The notes under the pieces were generated by a model. That model was not told the DNA's origin, did not search any database, and worked only from the letters and a program-made list of their open reading frames with translations. Positions 47,087 to 59,072 of a stretch of DNA of 64,000 nucleotides are shown here, piece after piece. A program made the translations under genes and the position numbers. Origin of the DNA: Diphasiastrum complanatum (Eukaryota > Streptophyta > Lycopodiopsida > Lycopodiales > Lycopodiaceae); contig CM055113.1 in the NCBI GenBank assembly GCA_029204225.1, forward strand, positions 21,537,798 to 21,601,797, in the 5' to 3' direction. Each line of letters begins with the position of its first letter. Within the stretch, counting starts at the first letter, position 1.

Positions 47087-48885
47087 ATGGAGCCATGTGG
47101 TGCTAAATTAGTATCATGTCTGAACTCTTCTACTCATAGATTTCCAAGTCTTGGTGGCTCTTCAATGGAACTACATGGCAAGTGCAAAAATGGAAAAGGT
47201 AAGTAGAGATCTAACTTCATCAATGGAGGTGATGAAAACTCTTCTTTGGAAATGGTTGTTGCTAATGACTTATTTACTCATTTGGAAGAAGATGGTGCTT
47301 TGGGCATGTTTGAAGAAAAAGTTTCTTTTGCATATTTATGTGATGAGTCCAAAAAAGTCATTTGTGCACTAATGTTCAAGATTCTTCCATTTCTTATGAT
47401 GCAACTGTCAAGAGGGAGATTGCTAACTTTTGTGGTGTGATCATTAAGAGGGAGTCTTTTGAAGGAAAGGAGGAAGAGTGACTCTTGGGAAGATCCAAGG
47501 CATGGATCTTACATCTCTTCATCAACTCAAAGGATGCTATGATTGTGGTGGAGTGTTCATGCATGATCAAGATGACAAAAGGTTGGATGAAGAAGACATT
47601 CAAGTGGCAGTTTTTTCAAGGCAAGGAAGATCTCATTGGTGAGCTCATTGAGGTCTGGTTTGAACTCAAATGGGTTGGTTTGATTAGGTTTGATACTCAA
47701 CTTCATCTACTCTACTTCATGTTGGATAGAATTGTAGAAATCTATCTTTTGGTTTATGATGGTGACATTGTTTTCACTAACTATAGTGAAAGGTTGAAAT
47801 CAAGCAATGATGAGATCTTGTGGGATGTTAATCATGTGTTTGAGAGGGAGTATCATCAGAGGTTCAGATCTGAAGATGTTATAAATTCAAAGTCCTTGAT
47901 GTTTTATTGGAAGATCAAGATGTTGATCTTGAATTGCTTCATCAACACCAAGAGGCAAGTAGCAATTGGAAGCTAGCCAAAAGCATCAAAGGGGAGCCAC
48001 ATGGGCAAAGAATTTTGAATCTATTTTTACAGGTTCTTGAAGGCTCAAGTAAGGTTCTTGGAGCAGCAAGGAAGTGTCCTTTTACTCTACCTTACTTGTT
48101 TAATCTCATATATGAACATTGTCATGTCAATGTGTTGGAATTGCCAAAATTCAATGAAACTAGTTCCATAGTTTTGCATCCTTTGGATCTTGGAGATGGA
48201 ATAGTTATCATTGCTGGTTTTTATGATCAAGTACTTGCATTCAGTAAAATCTTGAAAGATATTGAAGTGGTCAATATGTTTACTTTTGAGGTAATTTCAA
48301 GATCTAGCATCCTAGTGTTGGCAAATTGGCAAATTGTTGACAATGTAGGATCAAGGGTTGTTTGCAATTCTTGTGGAGATACTTCAAGTATTTCAAGTTC
48401 AGGTTTTGCTCATTCAAATGGAGTAGAGAACATATCATTTTGACATTCATTCACTCAAGGGCTTTCATGGATTGGAGATCTACAAAGGCAAGGTGGTGAT
48501 GGGGGTTCATTCATGGAGATACATGGTGCATTCACAACATCGGGCATAGTGGAATGTGGAGGAGGCATGAAAACACTTGTTGGCTACTTTCATTTACAAC
48601 CTGTTTGCTGCTGTTTTATAGAGAACTCAAAGGTGGATACATGGAGGAATCCTTTCATTATGATTCTATGTTCTTTTACATGTATCTTGTTCACCATTCT
48701 ATGTAAAATTGATGTAAGAAATAGTGAAGCATCCTATATGGACACCGTTATCTATATCAATTGTTTTGTACTTCATATTGTACATATTAGAACACTTGAG
48801 AAGAGATCTATCATCATGATGGAGATTATTCTTAGGTTGGAACAAAGTAGTGTTGTAAAACTAGCAAGTTAAGTTGAAGAGGGAG
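47087..48885 (+). other. Unrecognised region in place of pol
   Basis: Between the gag-protease stop and the 3' LTR lie 1.8 kb with long but overlapping frames (47485-47976, 47907-48443, 48513-48872). None shows integrase, RT or RNase H motifs, and I recognise no other family. It ends in a polypurine tract, 'gaagagggag' (48876-48885), right before the LTR. This may be replacement or captured DNA carried inside a non-autonomous element. Confidence 0.5.
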
Positions 48886-49238
48886 TGTGAAAATTGTCAA
48901 CATTTCCTAGCTAGTTTGAGGCCTAAATTAGCAATTTTTGTACATAGTTTTGGATCTAACCTTTCACACTTGTTAAAGAGGCCTATATACTTCTATTTTA
49001 GTATATATTTCATATTGAAGAAGTCTCAAACTTCAAGACTTTTGAAATGACACCAAAATCATGTTATTTGGACATATAGGACAAAATTGGCTATTTTAGG
49101 CTACTGGTGTCCTAAAATTCCTAAGTTCTAGAGAGAGGAGAGAGAGTCATCTCTCTCACCTATATTAGGCTGAAATTCTTGGAGAACAGGTTGGAGAAAC
49201 TTATTGTATTGTTGAGAGATCAACAGATCATTGTCACA
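48886..49238 (+). mobile_element. 3' LTR of the gag-protease element
   Basis: It starts TGTGAAAATTGTC and ends CATTGTCACA, so the ends match as TGTGA...TCACA. It is 353 bases long and directly follows a polypurine tract. A TATA-like 'cctatatacttc' sits about 100 bases in. No 5' partner is present in the window. Confidence 0.85.
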
Positions 49239-49569
49239 GTTTCTTCCTCCATTGAGAGCATTGCTTTGTGTATTATCTTCAAGCTTTTGTGTATGATCTT
49301 AAGAGGTTTCCAAAAGTGGTAGGCTGCTGCTGTAGGGCTGGTATGCTGTTGTTTTTGGCTTCCATCAATACCTTTTATTAGCTTCTTTTGTCTCTTGAAT
49401 GGTTTGTCAAGTTCGTGTGTATCCAAGGTAGCATTAGGATGCTTTGCCATTTCTAGCTTTTGTAGCTTGTTGTGCAAAGATCTTAGCCAGGTATTTTGGG
49501 AGTTTGGATCCATTCAAGATCCACTTTTTTCACATGATTCAAGTCGCTCCTTGAAGTAAAAGAATTTTT
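49239..49569. other. Unassigned flank, nothing firm
   Basis: A minus-strand frame of 97 codons spans most of this stretch, but it has no family features and I do not call it a gene. Confidence 0.35.
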
Positions 49570-49797
49570 GAAGATAGAGATGTCGTGGAGGACATGGTGC
49601 TGCCAACTAATGCACCTCATGAACAAGATCGTGATGACGGATTTGATGACACATTTTCGGAGGATGATTATGTGCAAGCTTCACAAGCTAATGATGATGT
49701 TGAGCATGATGCATCATCATCGGATGGATCGACAACACATGACACACCTTCTCGATCTCACTCGTTGTCACCGTCGCCATTAGCTTTTGAAGATTAG
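49570..49797 (+). pseudogene. Acidic C-terminal tail of an unrecognised protein
   Basis: An open plus-strand stretch reads RIFEDRDVVEDMVLPTNAPH, QDRDDGFDDTFSEDDYVQAS and then a Ser/Thr-rich end before a stop, with strong coding-like composition (acidic, then SRSHSLSPSP). It resembles the acidic tails after the dimerisation region of hAT-type transposases, but no such region is present upstream. I cannot name it. Confidence 0.35.
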
Positions 49798-50159
49798 CTT
49801 ATTAATGATGAAGCTATAGGAGATATTTGGGTAGAATTAGAGATAGACTCATTTGGTTTGGCGGATTTGTCGCATGATGATGAGGCAAATAATAACAATG
49901 AACCACCAAATGAATAAGTGAGATAGTACAATATGGATTTCAACTCATTGTAATATTATTCATATTGCTGACAGATGTAATTATACTTTATTAATTGACT
50001 AGTTGACATCGAACAAGAAGTCGATGCATGTGAGTACACAATTTGTGATCATCATTTTTTTTGTGATACATATTTCTCTATTCACTTGTGCATATGGCAA
50101 CCAATGTTAATAGAAAATGGAGCTCAATGTGTTGATAGGTAACGAATTCCAAAAGTGAC

Positions 50160-52760
50160 ACATTTTGAAACATGGTCCTTATCACTTAAAGATGATATTC
50201 CCAATATTCAACCACAATATTTTTAAGATTTCAAAACGATATATTCAAGTTTAAATAAAGGCCTTAGCATGGCATAATTGTGATATTTTAAATTTTTGTG
50301 AATGATTGAAATGACAAATTATTAGTGAGAAATATTGAAAAGTAATATGTGAATTTGTAAGATAGAACTGCTATAGAAATACCACATAATGGTTGATATA
50401 TAAATTTTTCCAACTTCATATTTTTGAGTTTGTTATTTGATATTCACAATTTCAAACCTTTGAAAGGTAAATCAAGAAGTCAAATTCAATACAAGTTCAA
50501 AACTTCAAAATTTTGCTAGGTAAGAATAGAATACAACACAACTTTTTCTACAAAGGTCAAAATCTTCTTGCATTTTTATTGTGAACGAGTTCAACTAGGT
50601 TTCTTTCTACAAAAATTGGAATATCTTTTACATTTGAATTTGAGAGATAGAGTTCAAATAGGATTCTTTTTGAAGAAGTTTAAATCTTTGTACTCTTTTA
50701 ATGTATAAAATAAAATCTCTACAAAGATTGAAATCCTTCTATTTGTCTTATATGAAAGATAAAGTGGCATGTCATGACCTAGACTCTTCCACCCTTGAAT
50801 TTGAATGGGGTGTGCATAGTGTTTGGGCCTCCCTCACATTTTCCATGAATATTTTGTTAAGCCATGACATTGTCAATTTTTTTTTAAATTGGTGTCTTCT
50901 AGAACTTTAAACTCAAAAATCTCATCAATCGAAAGACTTTTATAGACTCTTTTTCCACCCTTGGATTGATCTCGATGAAATTTTTTATTGGTCTTTTCCC
51001 AGTTTTAGTGCTCAAGGAGGTCTAATAAGACTAGCTAAATTAATATTCAAGCAGTCTTGCAAATGTTCTCTTGAATGTTTATCATAAATAAAATTGCAAG
51101 AGGATGGACACTCCTAGAAGTAGTGCAACATCAATCTTCACAGTCATATCCTTGCAAATGGGGGAGTAAAATTCCACATCTCAAGACTTGGAATATCAAT
51201 ATTCAAAATAGTGAGATGCCTTGCAAAACTTCACAAGCAACTAGCACAATTGTAATGATATTTTTTAATGAGTATCTATAGTGGGGAAAGAGAATAAGAT
51301 ATGAGCGAACTGAGATAATCATGGCATACTTGAACTAAAGTAATTTTAGAAGATATTAATTGGACCCTTAACCATTCTGTGACTGTATCACAACACCCTT
51401 AAGATAATTGGCCCAACATCAATATAATTTGAATATTAATTTAGCTAGTCTTATTAGACCTCCTTGAACACTAAAACTGGGAAAAGACCAATTAAAAATA
51501 CATCAGTGATCAAAGCTCAATGAACCTCTAAAGACGATGTCTTTGATGTTTAAAAGCAATGTCCTAGGTACTCAAGGACAAGGTCTTTAACATTTAAAGA
51601 CATGGTCCTTGCCGCTTAAAGATGATGTTCTTAATATTTTAAAGCAATATTCTTAAGATTTAAAAATGACATATTTGATGTTTTAAAATCATTGTTGAAA
51701 TATGTAGTGTTGATTGCCTTTAGATCTTTTCTCATTGAGATCGATCCAAGGGAGGAAAAAGAGTCTAACAATGTCTTTTGATTGATGAGATTTTTGAGTT
51801 TAAAGATCTAGAAGACACCAATTTAAAAAAATTGACAATGTCATGGCTTGACAATGTCATGGCTTAACAAATGCAAAATATTCAAGGAAAATGAGAGGGA
51901 GGCCCAAACAATATAGAAACCCCATTCAAATTCAAGGGTGGAGGAGTCTAGGTAATGACATGCCACCTTTGCCCATGGATTGAGAGGAACATTTGACTAT
52001 CATGGCATTTGTAGTAGAAGATCGAGCTTGGAATTTGATGTGCACATGTACCGTTCGATTGACATGGGCTTCTGATTGTGATTAATGATTTGATGTGCAC
52101 ACTCACATCTTAGGTTGATAGGCTTACTTTATTTTGAAATTTCATACATGGCATATGCCTCAACTCTATTTTCCACATAAGACATGTAGAAGGATTTCAA
52201 TCTTTGTAGAGATTTTATCTTATACATTAAAAGTGTACGAAGATTTAAACTTCTTGAAAAAGAATCCTATTTGAACTCTATCTCTCAAATTTAAAATGTA
52301 AAAGATAGTCCAATCTTTGTAGAAAGACACCTAGTTGAACTCGTTCACAATAAAAATGCAAGAAGATTTTGACATTTGTAGAAAAAATTGTGTTGTATTC
52401 TATTCTTAGCGAGCAAATTTTTTTAATTTTGAACTTGTATTGAATTTGACTTTTGATTTACCTTTCAAAGGTTTGAAATTGTGATGTAATAACAAACTCA
52501 AAAATCTGAAGTTGGAAAAATTTATATATCAACCATTATGTGGTATTTCTATAGCAGTTCTATCTTACAAATTCACATATTGTTTTCCAATATTTCTCAC
52601 TAATAATTTGTCATTTCAATTATTCACAAAAATTTAAAATATTACAAGTATGCCATGCTAAAGCCTTTATCTAAACTTGAATATATCGTTTTGAAATCTT
52701 AAGAGTATTGTGGTTAGATATTAGGAATATCATCTTTAAGTTTCAAAATGTTAAAGACCT
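50160..52760. mobile_element. Large inverted-repeat (foldback-like) element
   Basis: The left half (about 50160-51055) and right half (about 51428-52760) are diverged reverse complements. Examples: 'gacctcc...agactagctaaatt' at 51022-51045 versus 51441-51465; the 'gtggtatttctatagcagttctatcttac' region at 52539 versus 50360-50390; 'ccaccattatgtgg'-type text on both sides. The right half carries extra blocks: 51510-51680 (short repeats) and about 51965-52150. The centre 51056-51427 is unpaired. No transposase frame is present. The architecture is that of plant foldback or long-TIR DNA transposons moved by enzymes in trans. Exact ends and target-site duplication could not be fixed. Confidence 0.75.
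51510..51690. repeat. Short degenerate tandem repeats in the foldback element
   Basis: Units of about 30 bases built on 'aaagacatggtcctt' and 'aagatgatgttctt' text. The same text occurs at the left end (50180-50260) and, reverse-complemented, near the right end (52730-52860). A 20-base tandem 'ttgacaatgtcatggc' pair follows at about 51830-51865. Confidence 0.65.
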
Positions 52761-52870
52761 TGTTTCTGAGTACTAAGAACATTGTTTTTAAATATGTTAA
52801 AGGCGTTGTCTTTGATACCAAGGACATTATTTTTCAACACCAAAGACAGTGTAAAAAAAAATTTATATGT

Positions 52871-53479
52871 ATATTTTTTTTTTAGTTTAAAGAGACTTTA
52901 GTGGTTATAACTTTAAATTTCTAGAAACTAAAAAGTTTAGCATGTGTTTCCTAGTACAAAACTAGGATGGGTGGCTTTTTTATAACATAGTTTTCATTTT
53001 TTATGCTTCAAATAGTGCTCAAATAGAAATTCATGTGCCTTTTATAAAAGATAAAAAGCTTTCAATAACTCATAATATATTTTATATTAGTATGCTAAAG
53101 TGGTCATATAACCTTACCTTAAGGGTAATTATAACCCTTATAATTATTATGCCCTTTTCATAAGGGTAATGGCGAAAATATGATAACCCTCTATATTGAT
53201 GTACGACCTCCGTCAAGATTGAATGAAGTAGAGATAACACCTACTAAGGCCCCTGCCCCACTTGATGTTATCTTTTTCTAGTCCTCTTGTTAGCTTTTTT
53301 ATTCATGACATTATTTTTGAGTTATTTGACAACTTGTGAGCAAGGCTTGGAAGTTGACATCATCGGGATTGGAATGCTTGTTTTGATTTTAACTTTCATT
53401 TGACTTTTATGATACATTAAAAAAAAAATCGAAGTAACTTTGAAATTTTACCTGGTAGAAACTTTAGTTGTCTTTCACT
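52871..53479. other. Unassigned, nothing recognised
   Basis: About 600 AT-rich bases with no feature I can support. Confidence 0.45.
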
Positions 53480-53650
53480 TGTCATCTTATAAAAAGATTA
53501 ATCTTTTTGGGATCAATGCTTGTTCACCCAGGGCCATAAGTTTTCTCCCTTCAAGATGAGAGAGTTCTTTACCTTCCATGCTAGGAAGTTAGATCTGGAT
53601 GAGTCGAGGATGGTGCAAATCTTTGACTCTATGTTGCTTATAGATGCCAT
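53480..53650 (-). pseudogene. Copia family B gag start
   Basis: Minus-strand ATG at 53650 opens MASISNIESKICTILDSS, then NFLAWKVKNSLILKGENLW and a stop shortly after. It is the same capsid N-terminus as at 8990 and sits about 100 bases from the primer-binding site. The element is truncated soon after. Confidence 0.78.
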
Positions 53651-53751
53651 CATTGTGAACTATATTTTTTAGCTTGTTTCTGGATGCTTGTTCTAAATGT
53701 ATGATCTCCTAGATTTGATAGCTCTTGTTGAGCCCCAATTACTTAGGACAT

Positions 53752-54726
53752 TCTGATACCATTGTTGTGAATGGATACACGAAATGAAACCGAAGAGGAT
53801 CTCATTCATGTTCGCACTCTTCGAACATCTATTGCTCTGATGCAATTGATATGTATCTCAGCACAAAACAATCAGATTAGTTGAACTGAAATAGAGTTCG
53901 ATTCGGACTAGCGGCTACTGCTTGTTAGATCAGATCTACAATCTTTCAGAGTGTAGACAAACACTGATGGCCTACATTTTAAATTTGTTTAGGCATTCAA
54001 CAAGAATGAGCCAATGTGCGGAATAAAGATAAATAGTTGAACATGTATAGACAATGATCATATATCAAAAGCATTCGATATCATTCAAGACAAAGATAAG
54101 CATGTGCATAACATCTACTGTATTATTAGTGATCTTTTCTAGAGCGTTGTGTGAGAAATCCACCCAGCGCGTCGGCGCAAGAGATACTATGTCTCTCAGG
54201 AACTACATCAGACAATATCGCTTACTAGCGGACTCTTGGACACCGGCTGGCAGTTCTCTTCCTAGCTCACATCAGTGCTCAACTAATTTGATGTTCAATC
54301 GATTCTCTCGTGTTTGATCTATTTATATGGATAGAGAGAAAAAGGTTTAAGCTAATCAGTGATTACAAGAGCGGTTGGTTAAGCATGTTCTAATGACACT
54401 CAAATTGCCATTGCCATTGTTTGTGGAGGTCATATACTCCTCTTGGTACTTGGCTTGATCTCATTTGTACTTGGAGCATGAAGATTCGCTATCTCCTTCG
54501 GTCTTCGAACTTTGGATCTTCGCCTTCAAATATTCGTTCGTTTGACCTTCGTGTCTTTCTTTGTTGAAACTGTTATGTAGCGGTTATGGTTTGGGGTGGT
54601 TTCTGTCTGTGGGCCGTTCCTTTGTATTTCTGCAGACAAGGACATGTTGGTCCTTTCTGTGCATTTCTGTAGACAAACACTCGAAAGCTATCAAAGCTTT
54701 GTGGCTAGAAACATTAAGTTTCTTCA
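53752..54726 (-). mobile_element. Primer-binding site and 5' LTR of minus-strand family B
   Basis: The plus-strand 'tctgatacca' (53752-53761) reads TGGTATCAGA on the minus strand. The LTR spans 53763-54726 (964 bases), starting TGTTGTGAATGG and ending TTTCTTCA on the plus strand. On the minus strand its text follows the 7830-8821 LTR for most of its length, for example 'gattacaagagcggttggttaa' at 54362 and 'gcgtcggcgcaag' at 54169. It abuts the ORF at 54727. Confidence 0.85.
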
Positions 54727-55144
54727 GAAAGTATCCTTTAAGTTTCTCGATAATATCTTGTCTTTGAAAGAATATGATGACCTACCGAAAAATAGGCGAA
54801 ACATGGGGAACACAATATTGGATTACCTGAAAGAGGAATATGGAGTTAGTTTATCACAACCAGATGCGTTCAAGCGATATCAAATCTCAAATAGCTTTAT
54901 TGATGATATGTGTAGCAAATGTCCTTCTTGGTGTGAGGCAACTTCTAAATGGACTGTTAAAGAAAGTGAGCTACCTACAATTGTTCGATCATATTTAAAA
55001 TCAAAATGCGATCTCATTGAACATAAGGTGGCGAGTACTAATTTAGAGCCATGCATGATATCTTATATGGACAACAGAAGTCAGTGCTTGGAAGACGGGC
55101 ACATTGGAGATGTAAAAAAAAGAATAAATTTAGGTTGTGGTTGA
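54727..55144 (+). pseudogene. Unrecognised ORF interrupted by the copia LTR
   Basis: The frame is open through the LTR edge, but only the part from 54727 is not LTR: KVSFKFLDNILSLKEYDDLP, GNTILDYLKEEYGVSLSQPD, CSKCPSWCEATSKWTVKESE, PTIVRSYLKSKCDLIEHKVA, ending in a stop. Composition looks protein-like with several Cys. I do not recognise the family. The upstream part of the gene is missing beyond the LTR, consistent with the insertion having broken it. Confidence 0.45.
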
Positions 55145-56857
55145 TGCTTCACCACAGGATTTAAATTGTATGAAACAACATGGTAAAGCTAGCAGAATTG
55201 AACGGTGAGATTTTTAAGCATCAGGTCAACATAAACAAGATTAAAACCTACCATAGTTAGAGGAGATTTGAAACAACATGTACAATATGTAACACATCTT
55301 TCTGTTCACCTTTTTCAAATGTCACTATAGAGGAGCTACATGCATTGCTAAGACTTAGTGTCATTGTACATATGAGCGAAACAGGAGGTTATTAAAAAAT
55401 TGAAAAAAAATCAAACAAATTACTTAAATTCCAAAAATATTTTCTTTCTATATGGAGCTCACACATGAACCTGAGATGTACATTTTAACCATTCAACATA
55501 ATGATGATAATGCACACACAAACTGTCTAGAAGGAAAACAAATGTACCAAAAATCTTTAGCCTTTAATTGTTAACAAAAATTGTACCTTTCAAGTGAGGT
55601 TCTATAATTGATAAGCATTTCCACTTTTAAAATTTTGCATTTATATCTGAGAGTCAAAACTCTCCTCAAAATAATGACTTCAACCTTTCAAGTGAGTTTC
55701 CATATCTATTAAGCATTTTCGTTTGAAACTTTTACATTTGTGACTAAGAGTGAGAGCTCTCCTTATTTGAGAACCTTTATGAATATTTGACAATGTTTAA
55801 AATAGCATTGAGATATGATATAGACCTTCAATATTCTCATTGAGTTAACTATGATTTCAAGTGCCATATTATCAAATGGAAAGATGAATCTAAATTTTCA
55901 AATTGCAACAATGCGTGTATTGAACCTATGTTGTGTGTTTGATACGAATATGCTAAAGTGAGTTTTAAATTCGATTTCATTCACAAAGAGAACGCAATCA
56001 TGACATGTAGTATACAAGTGAGCAGTTGATATCGACAAGGGTATCCCTCAATCTGTAACAATGTCCATGCATGTTGTGTGGAAATTCCAAATACTCCTCT
56101 AGTTAGCTAATATGACCCTTGCATTACCAATCAAGTTGATATACAAGGTACACCTCGTAGATTTTGCTTGCATCAATGCAACAACTAGATCAAACAAAAT
56201 AACAATAGTATTCAAACACTAAGGAACAAGTTGCTTTGAGAAAAAATGGAGAACCCTCCAAAAGGCAAGTACAAAAAATATTGATTCCACCCTACATGTA
56301 TCACTTTGACATTTTGTACCTTTAAAACCTTCAAATGTAGTAACCATATACAAATCATGTGTGGACAACTTTTTAAACTTACGATAAAATTAAACTTGAA
56401 TTTACAAGAAACTCTAGAAATGTAGGTCAAGACAAATATGAGAGATAAAACCTAAAAAACTAGAGTAGAGTCAATTTTAATTAATAATCACCTAAGGTCT
56501 CTACAAATAGGAGCATCTTAGTTTCAACCTAGAATGTGATGCTAATCTACCATGATGTTTGGTGATCCCAATGGCATCATTCCAAACCCAAGAGTGAATA
56601 TTGGTTCACACTTGCACTGCAAAACAATGATGCCATTATTCCATCTAGAGAGATGAGGGATTCCCATCCAAACCAAGAAGCATTTCAATCCAAGCTCGAG
56701 AATACTTGGGTGGAGTTTGGACCCAAAGCTCCTCTAAACGTAATGCCTTGTGCTCAGGTGTCCTTTGTATTTTGGGACCACCTCCAGGAGCATAATGTCC
56801 ATTCAATTTTCTCTCTCCTAGGAATTTGTCATTCTCTTTCCTCTCTCATGTTGAATC
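55145..56857. other. Intergenic, nothing recognised
   Basis: About 1.7 kb with no convincing gene or transposon. Some wording near 55560-55760 is duplicated ('ctttcaagtgag.ttc.ata..' and 'aagcattt.c..ttt.aa..ttt'), a diverged local repeat. Confidence 0.45.
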
Positions 56858-56945
56858 CACTTTCTCTCTCCTCTCTCGGTGGAATGCATGTTCTCTTTCC
56901 TCTCCGGTGAAATGCACGTTCTATCTCCTCTCTCCGGTGGAGTGT
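56858..56945. repeat. CT-rich minisatellite upstream of the P450 gene
   Basis: Three imperfect units of about 29 bases, each a CT-rich run followed by 'cggtggaatgcatgtt'-like text; two looser copies precede them from about 56800. It lies 220-310 bases upstream of the P450 start and so within its likely promoter. Confidence 0.75.
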
Positions 56946-57073
56946 GCATGTGCTATGTGGCAGCCCGTCATTGGCTGTCCTTGCTGGTGGGTTTGCACTA
57001 ACGACAATAGTACTGCTCATCTCCATATGCATCTCTCCATGCATGCATGTTGTGTGAGTAGCGAACGCAATTG

Positions 57074-57080
57074 CTATAAG
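57074..57080 (+). promoter_or_regulatory. TATA-like element of the P450 gene
   Basis: CTATAAG lies 94 bases before the ATG, a plausible distance for a plant TATA box with a short leader. There is no direct evidence for the transcription start. Confidence 0.4.
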
Positions 57081-57167
57081 AGACTCACATCTTAAGTAGG
57101 GAGAAGTCATAAGGAGCAAATACCCAAAAGAGAATTAGTCTGCACAGGAGGGAGTGAGACTGCGAAC

Positions 57168-59072
57168 ATGGTGCCTTCTGCAGATTTGCAAAAGTGGGGA
57201 GGAGTGCATGGCAACATGAGTAAGGATATGATATCCATGTTCAGTCCAGGAACATGGATCGCCTTCATCTCAGTCTACGTTTTCATTGTCTTTCTCTTCC
57301 GAAAATTCTACAACACCAACAAAAGCTCAAGCCTTCCACTGCCACCAGGCCCCCGTCCGTGGCCAATTGTAGGATCCATGTTCCAGATTGGCAAGCCTCC
57401 TCACCAATACTTCACTCAGCTGGCTAAAAAGTATGGATCGTCCATAGTACATGTAAGGTTGGGATATAGTCCCTGGATTGTTGTGCACACTCCCGAGCTA
57501 GCTATGGAGGTTCTCAAAACCCGTGATACGGCTTTTGCATATAGACCTCCAACTGTATTTTCAGAACACTTCAGTTTTGGCTACCAGAATATTGCTTTTA
57601 GACAGCACACGGATGCTACCTGGCGCCATCTTCGTAAACTTTGTGCCACCAGCCTCTTCACACCCTCTAGCTTGAGAATCTCAGCTGACTTGAGGCAGGA
57701 GGAAACTTCTGCATTGGTTTCTACCATCCGATCTGCTGCTATTAAGGGGGGCAGTACCTTTGTCTTGAAGGCAAGACCAATCTTGTATGAGAGTAACATG
57801 AATATGATGAGCAGAATAATTTTTGGAAAAAGATATTTTGGAGAGGGTCATTCGTATGGAACAGAGGCTGCTGCATTCCGTATTATGCTGGAGCAAGTGG
57901 TGGAAGAGAGTGGGAAGACTCACCTTGGAGACATGTTTCCGTTGCTGCGTGGAATTGATCTGCAGGGCACGGAAAAGAACTTAAAAGAGCACGTGAGACC
58001 AGGAATGGAGAAATTTTTTGCATCTAGAATCTCTGAGCGCAGGCTGCAGCATCAGCTCGATGGTGGCATTAGAGAGCACACAGATTTCTTAGATACTTTG
58101 CTTTCGCTAAAAGCTGAAGATAGCCTATCTGATATTTGCATAATGGCCTTGCTCTCAGTGAGTAACTTAGTGAAATATTTCAGTTTTCATTGTTTATATG
58201 GTTGCCTTTTATTTTTAAGCAAAGCTAATCAGACCGAGCACCAAGCAGACTAGTACATTCCCCTATTCTATGAAAGCAAGGCTTATTATAATTTATAAGG
58301 ATAGTATCACCAAGTCAATTGGAGAAGTTAGCAAGCAGATTTAACCTGCAAGTACTTAATATGTATATTCAAAACTGCTTACAACTAGGTCAGTAAGCTA
58401 ATTATAAATTGGTTGATGAAAAGACATATTGTACTCTTTTGCATGCAGGACCTTATGTCGGGAGGTTCAGACACAGGGACTGTAACAGTAGAGTGGGCAC
58501 TCTCTGAGCTCATTGCCCACCCACAGCAATTTTTGAAAGTACGAGAGGAGATTGACAGCGTCGTCGGACAAAACCGAATGGTCCAAGAATCAGATCTTCC
58601 TTATCTGCCATACCTGCATGCCACTATTAAAGAAACCTTGCGTCTTCATCCACCTGTTCCATTGTTACTTCCCCACTACACTCCTGTGGAATCCCATCTT
58701 GGAGGATACAAAGTTCCGGCACGCTCAAACATCATCGTTAATATATGGGCAATCGGTCGCGATCCCCGTGTATGGAGGAATCCAGAAGAATTCAATCCTG
58801 ATAGATTTCTGGAAACAGACATGCAATTTGTTGGAGGGAAGCAGTTTCAGCTGCTGGCTTTCTCAGCAGGCAGGAGACAGTGTCCTGGATATCCATTGTC
58901 TGCAATCCAAGTCCCTCATACACTAGCTTCTCTGATTCAAGCATTTGATTGGGGACCTCCAGCAGGTCAGAAACCTGAAGATATTAATATGGATGAGGAG
59001 ATGGGACTTGCGTGCTACAGAACTGTTCCGCTTGAGGCTGCAGTGTCATATAGATTAAAGCTAGATCTCTGA
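57168..59072 (+). CDS. Cytochrome P450 monooxygenase (A-type, CYP71 clan-like)
   Basis: Two exons, 57168-58157 and 58449-59072, separated by a 291-base GT-AG intron in phase 0, encode 537 residues. Residues about 25-45 form an ER membrane anchor; PPGP at 59-62 is the hinge; W near 152 in TWRHLRK is the C-helix WxxxR; GGSDTG at 335-340 is the oxygen-binding I-helix (the usual Thr/Ser after DT is Gly); KETLR gives ExxR at 392-395; FNPDRF at 445-450 is the PERF-type motif; FSAGRRQCPG at 468-477 carries the heme-ligand Cys475. Such enzymes use NADPH-P450 reductase and O2 to oxidise small molecules, often in specialised metabolism; the substrate is unknown. Length and motifs are complete. The start has several later Met alternatives (residues 17, 21 and 24), so the exact N-terminus is slightly uncertain. 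Confidence 0.93.
58158..58448 (+). other. Intron of the P450 gene
   Basis: Donor CTCTCA|GTGAGT and acceptor TGCATGCAG|GACC. It sits just before the I-helix DLMSGGSDTG, close to the intron position typical of A-type plant P450 genes. The first bases are conserved in the truncated copy at 2114-2957. Confidence 0.92.
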
